From NCBI GenBank assembly GCA_017614185.1, contig JAGACI010000109.1, positions 1-15,462 of the forward strand: DNA of 15,462 nucleotides. The letters run 5' to 3'. The stretch's first letter is position 1; each line of letters begins with the position of its first letter. Under the pieces are notes generated by a model. The model was not told where the DNA came from, ran no database searches, and was given only the letters and a program-made list of their open reading frames with translations. This document shows positions 1 through 8,428 of the stretch, one piece after another. Origin of the DNA: Lachnospiraceae bacterium (GTDB lineage Bacteria; Bacillota_A; Clostridia; Lachnospirales; Lachnospiraceae). The position numbers were made by a program, and so were the translations under genes.

Positions 1-1059
1 CCGGTTTTGCTAACAGGCTCTGTCTCTAAGAAAGATAAAAATCTTATTTATGAGATGCTTAAATCTGGCGAAGCAAATATCGCTATCGGTACTCATGCGC
101 TTATTTCAGAGGGCGTTGAATTCAGGAAATTAGCTCTTGTTATTACAGATGAACAGCACAGATTTGGCGTTAATCAAAGAGAAGCGATTTCCCTTAAAGG
201 GGACACTCCGCATGTTCTTGTAATGAGTGCTACGCCTATACCGAGATCTCTTGCGATGATTTTATACGGAGACCTTTCCATATCCAGAATTGAGAAACTT
301 CCGGGCGATAGAATACCTATTAAAAATGCGGTAATCACTACCGACATGCGCCCAAATACATACAGATTTATAGCAAAAGAAGTATCAATGGGGCATCAGG
401 GGTATGTTATTTGTCCTTTGGTTGAAGCATCAGAGGAAGAATCTGCTTTTGCCAATTATGAAAATGTAAAAGATTACGCAGCAAAGCTTAAAGGTGAACT
501 TCCTGAATCTGTCAGAATCGGAATTCTTCACGGTAAGATGAAGGCAGATTTAAAGAATAAAACGATGCAGGATTTCCATGACGGATTAATTGATGTACTT
601 GTATCAACAACAGTTATTGAAGTCGGAATCAATGTTCCAAATGCTACCTTTATAGTTATTGAAAATGCTCAGGCTTTTGGCCTTTCAACGCTTCATCAGC
701 TGAGAGGAAGAGTAGGCAGAAGCAATATACAAAGTTATTGTGTCTTCATTAATTCTGACAGTAACAAAGAGAAAAACAATAGGCTTGAAATTCTTGGCAA
801 GTCAAATGACGGTTTTTATATAGCCGAAGAAGATTTAAAGTTAAGAGGGCCCGGTGATTTGTTTGGCACAATGCAGTCAGGCGAACTTAACTTTAGAATT
901 GCGGATATATATAATGACTCATCAACACTTAAGGATGCGTCAAATTGTGTTGATGATATATATAGCGGAAAAAGTGAGATTTCAAAGGATGAATTGCCGT
1001 TCTTCCTTGATATGCTTGAAAAATCACTTGGTATTAAGCTCGATTCATCCACTCTTTAA
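1..1059 (+). CDS. recG: ATP-dependent DNA helicase RecG, C-terminal part (5' end outside window)
   Basis: RecG is a superfamily 2 translocase that remodels stalled replication forks and branches Holliday junctions in the cytoplasm. The reading frame is open from base 1, so only the last ~352 codons of a protein usually near 680 residues are present. The DEQH Walker B box lies at about residues 50-53 of the visible part, followed by SATPIPRSLA (motif III). The second helicase lobe has ILHGKMK, VLVSTTVIEVGINVPNA and the LHQLRGRVGRS motif VI. The C-terminal DLKLRGPGDLFGTMQSGE block is a RecG hallmark that separates it from Mfd and PriA. The stop is followed by about 30 bases before the next promoter, and I see no strong terminator there. 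Nothing suggests damage; the truncation is only the window edge. The first helicase motifs and the wedge domain cannot be assessed. Confidence 0.95.
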   Translation, partial: PVLLTGSVSKKDKNLIYEMLKSGEANIAIGTHALISEGVEFRKLALVITDEQHRFGVNQREAISLKGDTPHVLVMSATPIPRSLAMILYGDLSISRIEKLPGDRIPIKNAVITTDMRPNTYRFIAKEVSMGHQGYVICPLVEASEEESAFANYENVKDYAAKLKGELPESVRIGILHGKMKADLKNKTMQDFHDGLIDVLVSTTVIEVGINVPNATFIVIENAQAFGLSTLHQLRGRVGRSNIQSYCVFINSDSNKEKNNRLEILGKSNDGFYIAEEDLKLRGPGDLFGTMQSGELNFRIADIYNDSSTLKDASNCVDDIYSGKSEISKDELPFFLDMLEKSLGIKLDSSTL

Positions 1060-1091
1060 TCCATAATTCAACAAACTGTAGTATTTTTGCT

Positions 1092-1120
1092 TTGATTATC
1101 CACTATATATATGGTATAAT
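1092..1120 (+). promoter_or_regulatory. SigA-type promoter with extended -10 upstream of parE-like gene
   Basis: A TTGATT -35 box (1092-1097) is followed by a 17-bp spacer and a perfect TATAAT -10 box (1115-1120). TG at 1112-1113 gives an extended -10 (TGnTATAAT). Transcription would start near 1126-1128, leaving a leader of about 30 nt before the ATG at 1159, with AGAAAGG at 1141-1147 as ribosome binding site. It is the only good promoter I see before the topoisomerase genes and probably serves the block through 7076. This is read from the sequence; activity is inferred. Confidence 0.8.
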
Positions 1121-1158
1121 CAGGGTGTTGTATTATGCGAAGAAAGGGTTTTTAAGCA

Positions 1159-3081
1159 ATGTCCAACAGTTCAACATATGATGCTTCGAATATTACGGTC
1201 CTTGAGGGCCTTGAAGCGGTCAGAAGACGTCCCGGAATGTATATCGGCAGTGTTTCCACCAAGGGATTAAACCATCTCATTTACGAGATAGTGGATAACG
1301 CAGTTGATGAACATCTTGCCGGATTTTGCGATAAGATTTCTGTTATTCTGGAGGCTGACGGTACCTGTACGGTAACCGATAACGGTCGAGGAATTCCCAT
1401 AGATATGCACGAGAAAGGCGTGAGCGCGGAACGTATAGTATTTACAACACTTCATGCCGGCGGTAAATTTGATGATTCCGCATATAAGACAAGCGGTGGT
1501 CTTCACGGCGTGGGTTCATCGGTTGTTAACGCTCTTTCTACACATTTATCTGTTACCGTCAAAAAGAACGGCTTGATTCACAAGGATACTTATGAGAGAG
1601 GTGTACCAACAACCACTCTTGAGAAGGGACTCCTTCCTGTAATCGGCAAGACCAGGGAAACCGGTACAACCATCAATTTCCTTCCCGATGACACCATATT
1701 TGACAAGACCAGATTCAAAGAAGATGAGGTTAAGAGCCGTCTGCACGAGACTGCATACCTTAACCCCAAGTTAACCATACATTTTGAAGACAGACGTAAG
1801 GAAGAGCCCGAGATAATCGATTTCCATGAACCTGAGGGAATCAAGGGCTTCGTTAAGGATCTTAACAAATCCAAAGAATCTCTTCATGAAGTAATAGCTT
1901 TTAGCGGCGTCAGCGACGGAATCGAAGTTGAGGTTGCTTTTCAGTATGTAAATGAGTTCCAGGAACAGGTTATGGGTTACTGTAACAACATTTACAACTC
2001 TGAGGGCGGAACTCATCTTACAGGTTTCAAGACACAGTTTACGAACGTAATCAATACTTATGCTCGTGAACTCGGTGTACTTAAGGATAAAGACGCCAAC
2101 TTTACCGGTGCCGAGGTCAGAAACGGAATGACCGCGGTAATCTCTGTAAAGCATCCGGACCCCAGATTTGAAGGACAGACCAAGACAAAACTCGATAACC
2201 AGGACGTTACAAAAGTTGTGTCCGGTATTACCGGCGACGAGGTTGTAAGGTATTTTGACAGAAACCTTGAAGACCTTAAAGCCATTATAAGCTGCGCCGA
2301 AAAGGCAGCCAAGATTCGTAAAGCGGAAGAAAAAGCAAAGACCAACATGCTTTCCAAGTCTAAATTTTCTTTCGATTCAAACGGTAAACTTGCAAACTGC
2401 GAATCCAAGGATGCCAAAAAGTGCGAAATCTTCATCGTAGAGGGTGATTCTGCGGGTGGTTCTGCAAAGACTGCAAGAAACAGAATGTATCAGGCTATCC
2501 TGCCTATCAGAGGTAAAATCCTGAACGTAGAAAAGGCAAGTATAGACAAGGTTCTTGCCAATGCCGAAATCAAAACTATGATCAATGCATTCGGATGTGG
2601 TTTCTCCGAAGGATACGGCAATGACTTCGATATCACCAAGCTTCGTTATGACAAGATTATTATCATGGCCGATGCCGATGTCGATGGTGCTCATATTTCT
2701 ACATTGCTTCTTACTTTGTTTTACAGATTCATGCCCGAGCTTATATTTGAAGGCCATGTGTATATTGCAATGCCGCCTCTTTACAAGGCAATGCCTTCAA
2801 AAGGTGAAGAAGAGTACCTGTATGATGACAAAGCTCTTGAAAAATACAGAGCAACACACAAAGGCTCCTTCACATTGCAGAGATACAAAGGTCTTGGTGA
2901 AATGGACGCTGAACAGCTTTGGGAGACAACACTCGATCCCGAACGCAGAATGCTTAAGCTGGTAGAGATTGAAGATGCAAGAATGGCGAGTGAAGTTACA
3001 GAACTTTTGATGGGTACTGAAGTTCCTCCCAGAAAAGCATTTATTTATGAACACGCCAATGATGCAGAACTTGATGTATAA
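1159..3081 (+). CDS. parE: Type IIA DNA topoisomerase B subunit (ParE/GyrB family, ATPase subunit)
   Basis: This is the ATPase and Toprim subunit of a gyrase/topoisomerase IV heterotetramer; it works with the A subunit encoded next to change DNA supercoiling or separate linked chromosomes. At 640 residues it has the normal length of Gram-positive GyrB/ParE. The GHKL ATPase domain shows the catalytic Glu43 in YEIVDNAVDE, DNGRG at 74-78, GGLHGVGS at 113-120 and the QTK loop at 340-342. The Toprim domain shows EGDSAGGS (428-435), DADVDG (505-510) and QRYKGLGEM (574-582). The YKTSGGLHG and TGTTINF segments look ParE-like, whereas RGKILNVEKA and DADVDGAHIS look GyrB-like. I use parE because the pair sits beside recG and not beside recF/dnaA, where the gyrase genes normally lie, and because the partner lacks a GyrA box. 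The symbol is provisional: many databases would call this a DNA gyrase subunit B. Family assignment is near certain. Confidence 0.9.
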   Translation: MSNSSTYDASNITVLEGLEAVRRRPGMYIGSVSTKGLNHLIYEIVDNAVDEHLAGFCDKISVILEADGTCTVTDNGRGIPIDMHEKGVSAERIVFTTLHAGGKFDDSAYKTSGGLHGVGSSVVNALSTHLSVTVKKNGLIHKDTYERGVPTTTLEKGLLPVIGKTRETGTTINFLPDDTIFDKTRFKEDEVKSRLHETAYLNPKLTIHFEDRRKEEPEIIDFHEPEGIKGFVKDLNKSKESLHEVIAFSGVSDGIEVEVAFQYVNEFQEQVMGYCNNIYNSEGGTHLTGFKTQFTNVINTYARELGVLKDKDANFTGAEVRNGMTAVISVKHPDPRFEGQTKTKLDNQDVTKVVSGITGDEVVRYFDRNLEDLKAIISCAEKAAKIRKAEEKAKTNMLSKSKFSFDSNGKLANCESKDAKKCEIFIVEGDSAGGSAKTARNRMYQAILPIRGKILNVEKASIDKVLANAEIKTMINAFGCGFSEGYGNDFDITKLRYDKIIIMADADVDGAHISTLLLTLFYRFMPELIFEGHVYIAMPPLYKAMPSKGEEEYLYDDKALEKYRATHKGSFTLQRYKGLGEMDAEQLWETTLDPERRMLKLVEIEDARMASEVTELLMGTEVPPRKAFIYEHANDAELDV

Positions 3082-3106
3082 ATCTTAGACTTAGGAATTA
3101 TTAGAA

Positions 3107-5350
3107 ATGGACGAATCCAGAATTATTAAAACCGAATACTCTGAGGTGATGGAGAAATCTTACATTGACTACGCCATGAGCGTTATCATTGCGAGAGCGC
3201 TTCCCGACTCCAGAGACGGACTTAAGCCCGTACAAAGAAGAACTTTATATGATATGTACGAGCTTGGCATTAAACACGATAAGCCTTACAGGAAGAGTGC
3301 CCGTATCGTCGGTGATACAATGGGTAAATATCACCCTCACGGCGACTCATCCATATATGATTCTCTTGTGGTAATGGCACAGGATTTCAAGAAGGGAATG
3401 GCTCTTGTTGACGGTCACGGTAACTTCGGCAATATAGAAGGTGACGGCGCCGCTGCAATGAGGTATACAGAGGCAAGACTTATGAAGGTAACCGAGGAGA
3501 ACTTCCTTGGGGACCTCGATAAGGATGTTGTAGACTTTATTCCAAACTTCGATGAGACGGAGAAGGAACCAAGCGTTCTTCCCGTTAAACTTTCCAATTT
3601 CCTTGTTAACGGATCTGAAGGTATCGCCGTTGGTATGGTTACCAGCACACCTCCGCACAATCTGGGAGAAGTTGTTGATGCCACAAAAGCCTACATGCTT
3701 AACGAAGATATAACCAACAAGGAATTGATGCGTTATATTAAGGGACCTGATTTTCCTACAGGCGGTATTGTTATTAACCAGGATGAACTCGCCGAAATTT
3801 ATGAGACCGGTGTCGGTAAGATTAAAATCCGCGGTAAGGTCGAGATTGAAAAGGGCAAGCAGGGCAGAACAAACGTAGTTATTACAGAGATTCCATATAC
3901 AATGATCGGTGCAAATATTGGAAAGTTCCTCTCAGATGTTGCAACGCTTGTTGAACAGAAGAAGACTTCCGATGTTGTTGATATTTCAAACCAGTCTTCA
4001 AAAGAGGGTATCAGAATTGTAATAGAGCTTAAGAAGGATGCCGATGTCGACAACTTCGTTAACATGCTCTACAAAAAGACCAGACTTGAAGATACTTTCG
4101 GTGTAAATATGCTTGCCATTTCAAAAGGCAAGCCCGAAACAATGTCCTTAAAACAGATAATCAAGGACTCGGTTGACTTTCAGTTTGAAGTAAATACACG
4201 TAAATACAACTATCTCCTCAAAAAGGAACTTGAGAAAAAAGAAATTCAGGAAGGCTTAATCAAAGCCTGCAATGTTATTGATCTTATAATCGAGATTTTA
4301 AGAGGCAGTAAGGACAGAGCAATGGCTAAAGCCTGTCTTGTTGAAGGTAAGGTTGACGGTATTAAGTTTAAGTCCAAAGAATCCAGTATTATGGCTTCGC
4401 AGCTTCTTTTCACTGAGCCTCAGGCCAATGCGATTCTTGAGATGCGCTTATATAAGTTGATTGGTCTCGAAATTGATGCACTTATCAAGGAGCATGAAGA
4501 GACATGCGCCAATATTTATCGTTACGAGGACATTCTTGATCGCAAGGGAAGCATGGCTCAGGTTATCATGAACGAGCTTGACGCCATCAAGAAGGAATAC
4601 GGCAGAAAGCGCCGCACACTTATCGAGAATGCCGAGGAAGCTGTATACGAAGAGAAGAAGATTGAAGAAGCCGACGTTTACTTCCTTATGGACAGATTCG
4701 GATACGCCAAGACGGTGGACGTTGCTACATTTGAAAGAAACAAAGAGACAATTGAAGCCGAGAACAAGTACTACTTCATGTGTAAAAACACAGGAAAAGT
4801 TTGTATTTTCACAAACAAAGGAAACGTTCATACCTTTAAGGTTCTTGATTTACCTATGGGAAAGCTAAGAGACAAGGGCATTCCCATCGACAACGTATCA
4901 AATTACTCCACATCCAAGGAAGATGTTGTGCTGATAACGAGTCAGTCTGATTTGAACCTTTACAGACTTTTATTTGTCACAAAGAAATCCATGATGAAGG
5001 TTGTTGACGGCGGAGAATTTGACGTGAGTAAGCGAACCATTGTCGGAACCAAGTTTATGGACGACGATGATGAAGTTATAAATATTGAAGTTCTTAAAGA
5101 GCAAAAGAACATAATTCTTCAAACCAAAGAGGGATTCTTCTTAAGATTCAGCGTGGATGAAATTCCCATGAAGAAGAAAAATGCAATCGGTGTAAGAGGC
5201 ATGAAACTTGGCCCGAAAGATTATGTTGAAGCCGTTCATTACACCTTAAACACCATGGATAAGACCATAGAATACAAAGGACGTACTTTGGAACTTAACA
5301 AGCTTAAACTTGGAAGAAGAGATTCAAAGGGCGTAAAGGTAAGAGCATGA
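3107..5350 (+). CDS. parC: Type IIA DNA topoisomerase A subunit (ParC/GyrA family, DNA cleavage subunit)
   Basis: This subunit cuts and religates DNA. The winged-helix domain carries [12 protein letters not shown] and the catalytic Tyr120 in [11 protein letters not shown]. Ser81 and Asp85 match the E. coli GyrA Ser83/Asp87 quinolone-determining positions and keep the sensitive-type residues. The tower/coiled-coil region follows ([20 protein letters not shown] near 436-455). The C-terminal domain from about residue 521 resembles GyrA beta-pinwheel blades ([18 protein letters not shown]) but has no QRRGGRG-type GyrA box in blade 1, and the protein (747 residues) is shorter than a typical ~820-residue GyrA. 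Gyrase needs that box to wrap DNA and supercoil, so decatenation/relaxation (topoisomerase IV-like) is the better guess. It starts 25 nt after parE with AGGAA at 3093-3097. Alternative label: GyrA paralogue. Confidence 0.88.
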   Translation: MDESRIIKTEYSEVMEKSYIDYAMSVIIARALPDSRDGLKPVQRRTLYDMYELGIKHDKPYRKSARIVGDTMGKYHPHGDSSIYDSLVVMAQDFKKGMALVDGHGNFGNIEGDGAAAMRYTEARLMKVTEENFLGDLDKDVVDFIPNFDETEKEPSVLPVKLSNFLVNGSEGIAVGMVTSTPPHNLGEVVDATKAYMLNEDITNKELMRYIKGPDFPTGGIVINQDELAEIYETGVGKIKIRGKVEIEKGKQGRTNVVITEIPYTMIGANIGKFLSDVATLVEQKKTSDVVDISNQSSKEGIRIVIELKKDADVDNFVNMLYKKTRLEDTFGVNMLAISKGKPETMSLKQIIKDSVDFQFEVNTRKYNYLLKKELEKKEIQEGLIKACNVIDLIIEILRGSKDRAMAKACLVEGKVDGIKFKSKESSIMASQLLFTEPQANAILEMRLYKLIGLEIDALIKEHEETCANIYRYEDILDRKGSMAQVIMNELDAIKKEYGRKRRTLIENAEEAVYEEKKIEEADVYFLMDRFGYAKTVDVATFERNKETIEAENKYYFMCKNTGKVCIFTNKGNVHTFKVLDLPMGKLRDKGIPIDNVSNYSTSKEDVVLITSQSDLNLYRLLFVTKKSMMKVVDGGEFDVSKRTIVGTKFMDDDDEVINIEVLKEQKNIILQTKEGFFLRFSVDEIPMKKKNAIGVRGMKLGPKDYVEAVHYTLNTMDKTIEYKGRTLELNKLKLGRRDSKGVKVRA

Positions 5351-5901
5351 GAGTAATAGCAGGAAGAGCCAGAAGCATGCCGCTAAAGGCTCCAAAGACT
5401 CTTAATACAAGACCCACAACTGACAGAATCAAAGAGACTCTCTTTAACATTCTTCAGGGAGATATTGAAGGCTCGGTTTTTGTTGATGTATTCTCCGGAA
5501 GTGGCGGAATAGGAATTGAGGCTTTGAGCCGGGGCGCCAAGAGAGCTTACTTTATCGAAAACGAGAAGGAAGCAATCGAGTGTATTACTGACAATCTTCA
5601 TTTCACAAAGTTTGAAGACAAAGCTGTACTTCTTAAGCAGGATGCGATCGGTGCGCTTTCGCTTCTTAATGAAAAAATCGTAGATATTATTTTTATGGAC
5701 CCTCCTTACAAAGAGGAGCTTGAAAGAAAGGCTTTGGAAGTGCTTTCAAATGCTCCCTATGTAACTGAAGACACCATGATAATAATTGAAGCCGAACTTA
5801 GCACCGATTTTTCTTACGCTTCAGGCCTTGGCTTTGATGTATACAGAGAAAAAACATACAAGACAAACAAACATGTATTTCTTAGAAAAATACAGAATTG
5901 A
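5347..5901 (+). CDS. rsmD: 16S rRNA (guanine(966)-N(2))-methyltransferase RsmD
   Basis: RsmD methylates N2 of G966 in 16S rRNA, using S-adenosylmethionine, during 30S assembly. The 184-residue protein has the expected family length. It opens with the typical [10 protein letters not shown] segment, then TRPTTDRIKETLFNIL (21-36). The class I methyltransferase SAM-binding motif is DVFSGSGGIGIEALSRGA (47-64), and the catalytic DPPY motif is at 118-121. The start overlaps the parC-like stop by four bases (ATGA), so the two are translationally coupled. It is followed after 10 nt by coaD; an rsmD-coaD pair is a very common arrangement in Firmicutes. Nothing unusual is seen. Confidence 0.95.
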   Translation: MRVIAGRARSMPLKAPKTLNTRPTTDRIKETLFNILQGDIEGSVFVDVFSGSGGIGIEALSRGAKRAYFIENEKEAIECITDNLHFTKFEDKAVLLKQDAIGALSLLNEKIVDIIFMDPPYKEELERKALEVLSNAPYVTEDTMIIIEAELSTDFSYASGLGFDVYREKTYKTNKHVFLRKIQN

Positions 5902-5911
5902 GGGATGAAAT

Positions 5912-6391
5912 ATGAAATCAGCATTTTACCCCGGAAGCTTTGATCCCATGACATTGGGACACCTTGATATTATCAAGAGAGCTGCCGGAATATTTGACGA
6001 ATTGCACATTGTTGTAATGCATAATAAGGGTAAGACCGCATTGTTTTCTGTAGAGGAACGTGTTAATATACTAAAGGAAGCAACAAAGGATTTAGACAAC
6101 GTTGTTATCGAATCTTTTTCCGGTTTAACAATTGATTATGCCAAGAAGAATCATATACACGTTGCCATAAGAGGCCTTCGAGCAATCACTGATTTTGAGT
6201 ATGAATTACAGTTTGCTCAGACGAACTCGAAACTCTCAGGCGGTTACTTAGATACAATGTTTTTAACTACCAGCCTTGAGTATGCATATCTTAGTTCAAG
6301 TACTGTAAAAGAGATTGCAAGTTTCGGCGGAGATATCGAGCAGTGTGTTCCTGATTTTGTTGTTCCATTGATTTATGATAAATTCAAATAG
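5912..6391 (+). CDS. coaD: Pantetheine-phosphate adenylyltransferase CoaD
   Basis: CoaD joins 4'-phosphopantetheine and ATP to give dephospho-CoA and pyrophosphate, the penultimate step of coenzyme A synthesis. The 159-residue length is standard. The nucleotidyltransferase signature [11 protein letters not shown] lies at 7-17 (TLGH is the (H/T)xGH motif), [13 protein letters not shown] at 87-98 contributes substrate binding, and the C-terminal SSSTVKEIA motif at 128-136 corresponds to the second nucleotidyltransferase motif. A GAGGGA ribosome binding site at 5900-5905, overlapping the rsmD stop, supports the ATG at 5912. It lies in the operon running from the parE-like gene. Confidence 0.96.
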   Translation: MKSAFYPGSFDPMTLGHLDIIKRAAGIFDELHIVVMHNKGKTALFSVEERVNILKEATKDLDNVVIESFSGLTIDYAKKNHIHVAIRGLRAITDFEYELQFAQTNSKLSGGYLDTMFLTTSLEYAYLSSSTVKEIASFGGDIEQCVPDFVVPLIYDKFK

Positions 6392-6425
6392 TCATTTTTC
6401 AATAAAATTAAGCGAGGATAGATGA

Positions 6426-7076
6426 ATGGCACTTCCTACAAGTAATATCGAAAATGCTATTAAAGACATAGAAGATTATATTGGGGGCTGTAAGTATCAA
6501 ACCTTTTCAAGTACAAAGATTGTGGTTGATAAGGAAGAAATTGAGGACCTTATAAGCGAACTTCGAAAGAAGACTCCCGAAGAGATTAAAAGATATCAAA
6601 GAATCATTTCCAATAAGGACGCTATCTTAGAGGATGCGCGTTCCAAGGCTGAAGCTTTAATCAACGAGGCTACAGTACATACCAATGAACTTATTAATGA
6701 GCATGAGATTATGAAACAGGCTTACGACCAGGCCAATAAAGTAGTCTCAATGGCATCCGCCCAGGCTCAGCAGATTCTTGATAACGCAACCAACGAAGCA
6801 AACAGTTTAAGATTTGCCGCTATGCAGTATATGGATGATATGCTTGCTCATATTGAGGAGGTCCTTACAGGATCAGCTCAGGCTGCAACATCAAATTTTG
6901 AAAGCCTTGTAACTTCACTTAACGAGTACAGAGATGTTGTTATTTCCAACAGAAATGAGCTTCGTCCTTCACCCGAACCGGAGCCCGAACCTACAATTGA
7001 ACCGGATCCTGACCTTACAATAACCGGTCCGATTGATGTGCCCGAGAAAAAGAGGGATGGAATTAGTCTTATCTAA
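6426..7076 (+). CDS. Coiled-coil DivIVA-like/ATPase-like protein of unknown function with acidic proline-rich tail
   Basis: I recognise this only as a family often found after coaD in Clostridia and loosely annotated as an ATPase or V-type ATPase subunit H-like protein. Residues 1-60 are mixed; about 60-175 is alanine- and glutamate-rich and predicted to be long helix/coiled coil (DARSKAEALINEA, ASAQAQQILDNATNEAN), which resembles DivIVA-type scaffolds. No Walker A motif, signal peptide or membrane helix is visible, so an ATPase label is not supported. The C-terminus carries an acidic proline run (PSPEPEPEPTIEPDPDL, 181-197) that is probably disordered. The start is fixed by GAGGA at 6414-6418, seven bases before the ATG. 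It is the last gene before an intrinsic terminator. A role in envelope or division scaffolding is possible but not shown. Confidence 0.75.
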   Translation: MALPTSNIENAIKDIEDYIGGCKYQTFSSTKIVVDKEEIEDLISELRKKTPEEIKRYQRIISNKDAILEDARSKAEALINEATVHTNELINEHEIMKQAYDQANKVVSMASAQAQQILDNATNEANSLRFAAMQYMDDMLAHIEEVLTGSAQAATSNFESLVTSLNEYRDVVISNRNELRPSPEPEPEPTIEPDPDLTITGPIDVPEKKRDGISLI

Positions 7077-7082
7077 GTAATT

Positions 7083-7110
7083 AAAGCAGATTCTTTGGAA
7101 TCTGCTTTTC
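7083..7110 (+). terminator. Rho-independent terminator
   Basis: An 11-bp perfect stem (AAAGCAGATTC at 7083-7093 with GAATCTGCTTT at 7098-7108), a TTTG loop and a short TTTTC tail lie just 7 bases after the stop at 7076. The stem is followed by few U residues, so some readthrough into the next gene is plausible; I see no clear separate promoter for the gene at 7130. Confidence 0.85.
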
Positions 7111-7129
7111 TTAGAATTGGGGGTATAGG

Positions 7130-7837
7130 ATGTTAATAAGACTTGATAAGTTTTTAAGCGATATGTCGTCTCTTACAAGAAGCCAGATTAAAGAGGCTGT
7201 CAAAAAGGGAAGAGTATCCGTTAACGGTAATGTTGTCAAAGACTCATCTCTTAAAGTCTCGACGACAACCGATGTTGTTAACCTTGATAAAGAAGAGATT
7301 AAATATAATCTGTTTACGTATATCATTGTCAATAAACCGTCAGGACTTGTGACTTCAACATCCGATGATGACGGCCCCAATGTTATGAGTATATTAAAGG
7401 GAATCCCCACCAAGGATTTGTTCCCTGTCGGAAGACTTGATAAAGACACAGAAGGACTGCTTCTTATAACTAATGACGGAGAACTGGGCCATAGACTTCT
7501 TTCTCCCAAGCACCACGTTCCCAAAACCTATTATGTGGAATGCGCCAAACCTTTAGGTGATATGGAACTTCTTATGTTAAAAGACGGAGTTGATATCGGT
7601 GATGATAAGAAGACATTGCCTTCCAAAGTAAAACAGGTTGAAGATAAAACAATTCTTTTGACAATTGAGGAAGGCCGATTCCACCAGGTCAAAAGAATGC
7701 TTAAAGCTGTTAATAACAGTGTCCTTTATCTTAAGAGAATATCTTTTGGGAATCTAAGCCTCGATGAGCAAAAACTCCCCAAGGGAAGCTTTAAGATACT
7801 GGATGAAGATGAAATAAAAGAATTAAAGAGGTTTTAG
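7130..7837 (+). CDS. RsuA-family 16S rRNA/small-subunit pseudouridine synthase
   Basis: This enzyme isomerises a uridine in rRNA to pseudouridine. Residues 1-50 form an S4 RNA-binding domain (RLDKFLSDMSSLTRSQIKEA, then GRVSVNGNVV). The catalytic domain has GRLDKDTEGLLLITNDG at 101-117, with Asp104 as the catalytic aspartate, and EGRFHQVKRM at 181-190. The latter block is typical of the RsuA/RluB/RluE/RluF branch and, with HQVKRM rather than HQVRRM, fits RsuA (16S U516) best, but RluB (23S U2605) cannot be excluded. Length (235 residues) fits RsuA-type enzymes. The ATG follows a GGGGG-containing site at about 7119-7123. It heads a tight run of four genes. Most databases would label it rluB or rsuA. 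Confidence 0.9.
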   Translation: MLIRLDKFLSDMSSLTRSQIKEAVKKGRVSVNGNVVKDSSLKVSTTTDVVNLDKEEIKYNLFTYIIVNKPSGLVTSTSDDDGPNVMSILKGIPTKDLFPVGRLDKDTEGLLLITNDGELGHRLLSPKHHVPKTYYVECAKPLGDMELLMLKDGVDIGDDKKTLPSKVKQVEDKTILLTIEEGRFHQVKRMLKAVNNSVLYLKRISFGNLSLDEQKLPKGSFKILDEDEIKELKRF

Positions 7838-7840
7838 TTA

Positions 7841-8425
7841 ATGTTTTTTAAAAGAATGTTTGTCCCTGAAATATTCAGAGGGCAGAAGAACTATGTAAAT
7901 ACGCAAAAGGTTTATGAAGCCATCAAAACGGTACTTTTATTTGCTGTATCCGCCGCTTTGTTTATTGCAGGCTATATCGCTACAAAATCAAGAATGAACC
8001 TTCTTACAATCGTGGCGGTCTTGGGATGCCTTCCCGCATCCAAAAGTCTTGTCAATCTTATCATGTTCCTAAGATTTAAATCCGCACCTGCAGATTTGAT
8101 CCAAAGAATAGAAGCTAAAAGCGGTGATTTACCTGCTTTATACGACAATGTTTTTACCACTTATGAGAAAACTTATTTTGTTGATCATCTTGTTTTCAGG
8201 CAGAATAACCTTGTGTGCTTTTCAAAAGAATGCAAGGATATATCCAAACTCGAGAATCATATCAACGAAAAACTACTGGCAGGCGGACATAAGGGCATTA
8301 CAGTAAAGATTTTTGATAATGAGGCCAAATATCTTGAAAGACTTGCCTCTCTTAATGAATTATCTTCTGATAATGATAAAGATGCTGACGAAATTTTTAA
8401 CACTATAAGAGCAATCTGCTTATAA
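7841..8425 (+). CDS. Conserved-looking membrane protein of unknown function
   Basis: I do not recognise this 194-residue protein. The N-terminus is basic (MFFKRMFV...). Two hydrophobic stretches, about residues 29-48 and 53-77, look like a membrane hairpin with a very short polar turn between them (TKSRMN), so the ends probably share one side of the membrane. Residues 80-194 are soluble and mixed alpha/beta, with an acidic segment SSDNDKDADE near 176-185. No signal peptidase site, lipobox or catalytic motif is evident. The start follows the upstream stop by three bases and has AAAGAGG at 7825-7831. Only three bases separate its stop from the RluA-family gene, so it is co-transcribed with two RNA-modifying enzymes and recU. 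The function is unknown. Confidence 0.8.
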   Translation: MFFKRMFVPEIFRGQKNYVNTQKVYEAIKTVLLFAVSAALFIAGYIATKSRMNLLTIVAVLGCLPASKSLVNLIMFLRFKSAPADLIQRIEAKSGDLPALYDNVFTTYEKTYFVDHLVFRQNNLVCFSKECKDISKLENHINEKLLAGGHKGITVKIFDNEAKYLERLASLNELSSDNDKDADEIFNTIRAICL

Positions 8426-8428
8426 ACC

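Noticed and set aside
816..1052. Open frame on the - strand under recG, and similar antisense frames under parE, parC and others
   Set aside because: They lie wholly inside strongly conserved genes on the other strand, have low-complexity translations and no ribosome binding sites or family motifs.
1060..1091. Possible terminator after recG
   Set aside because: The AT-rich bases contain no stable hairpin followed by a T run.
6422..6445. ATG four bases before the coiled-coil gene start
   Set aside because: That frame reads only seven codons before a stop; the ATG at 6426 is better spaced from GAGGA and opens the full gene.
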